Notes under the pieces: generated by a model
Told to the model about the DNA's origin: nothing
What the model saw: only the letters and a program-made list of their open reading frames with translations
Database searches by the model: none
Assembly: GCA_050942695.1 (NCBI GenBank)
Contig: JBMNNU010000220.1
Location: 1 to 5,505, forward strand
DNA from: JBMNNU01 sp050942695
GTDB taxonomy: Bacteria > Chloroflexota > UBA6077
Reading direction: 5' to 3'
DNA length: 5,505 bases
Part shown: positions 5,334 to 5,505 of the stretch, piece by piece
Numbering within the stretch: the first letter of the stretch is position 1
Layout of the letters: the number at the start of each line of letters is the position of its first letter
Translations under genes and position numbers: made by a program

Positions 5334-5505
5334 CTACCCTGCTGGCCCCTGCATCAGTCATTACTGGTTTCTGTACCGCTGGATAATTCCCGTGGCATCT
5401 CGGATGTCCGCTCCATGCCGAGAGATTCACCTCGCGTTTTCGCGATCTATGCAGCGACCAATAGATCAAAATGACCCGCAAATCCACGTAACCGCTAGGC
5501 CTCCT
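5323..5505 (-). CDS. Doubtful open frame upstream of fliA (small or partial hypothetical protein)
   Basis: One minus-strand frame is open from the right edge to a TGA at 5325-5323, about 60 codons, ending 4 nt before the fliA start. It could be the tail of a gene beyond the edge, or a 54-residue protein from a GTG at 5487, which has AGGAGG 12 nt upstream (5505-5500), a spacing longer than normal. From that GTG the product would start MDLRVILIYWSLHRSRKRE, a short hydrophobic run followed by basic residues, resembling a weak membrane anchor; the rest is low in recognisable pattern and rich in Arg, Pro and His. I recognise no family. The other two minus frames contain stops. It may simply be noncoding leader of fliA; I see no convincing promoter or terminator in this stretch. 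Confidence 0.2.
   Translation of the reverse strand, partial: RRPSGYVDLRVILIYWSLHRSRKREVNLSAWSGHPRCHGNYPAVQKPVMTDAGASRVVRR

Noticed and set aside
5432..5445. Inverted repeat TCGCG-TTTT-CGCGA upstream of fliA
   Set aside because: The 5 bp stem is not followed by a T-run on either strand, so it is not supported as a terminator; too short to claim as an operator.
5334..5505. Possible sigma-70 or sigma-28 promoter for fliA
   Set aside because: I found a TTGATC-like box but no acceptable -10 at the right spacing, and no TAAA/CCGATA pair; fliA is probably read from a promoter to the right of the window.
1..5505. CRISPR arrays, tRNA or rRNA genes, insertion sequences, prophage genes
   Set aside because: The window is almost filled by colinear flagellar genes, with gaps under 100 nt inside the cluster; no regular repeats, transposase motifs or RNA gene structures were seen.

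Overview
This window is a late-flagellar gene cluster from a bacterium, read entirely from the minus strand, so transcription runs from high to low coordinates. In transcription order it holds: the flagellar sigma factor (FliA/SigD type, 5318-4539), one FlgF/FlgG-family rod/hook-basal-body protein (4505-3726), a sigma-28-type promoter (3712-3686), the anti-sigma factor FlgM (3634-3335), the FlgN-type export chaperone (3338-2802), hook-filament junction proteins FlgK (2767-1358) and FlgL (1333-416), and the start of the flagellin-homeostasis factor FliW (399 to the left edge, C-terminus cut off). The rightmost ~190 bases hold no recognisable gene, only an open frame of about 60 codons of doubtful reality.

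Organism: base composition looks close to even. The order flgM-flgN-flgK-flgL-fliW, with fliA in the same cluster, resembles the flgM operon of Bacillus and other Firmicutes (flgM-yvyG-flgK-flgL-...-fliW-csrA). FliW points to a FliW/CsrA lineage. The sequence alone cannot decide between a Firmicutes class and another deep bacterial phylum such as Chloroflexota. Strong AGGAGG-type ribosome sites precede most genes, and starts are mixed (ATG, GTG, TTG).

How the genes work together: FliA lets RNA polymerase read late flagellar promoters. One near-consensus site of that type sits directly before flgM, so FliA should drive its own antagonist plus the downstream chaperone and junction proteins. FlgM holds FliA until the hook is complete and FlgM is exported. 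FlgN escorts FlgK and FlgL, which then cap the hook and seat the flagellin filament. FliW links flagellin level to translation through CsrA, whose gene is expected just beyond the left edge but is not in the window.

No undescribed system is evident. The points most worth a second look are the well-formed sigma-28 promoter and the hairpin overlapping its -35 box, the altered W-x-P stretch in sigma region 2.4, the single FlgF/FlgG paralog with no flgJ-like gene before flgM, and the ambiguous frame upstream of fliA.
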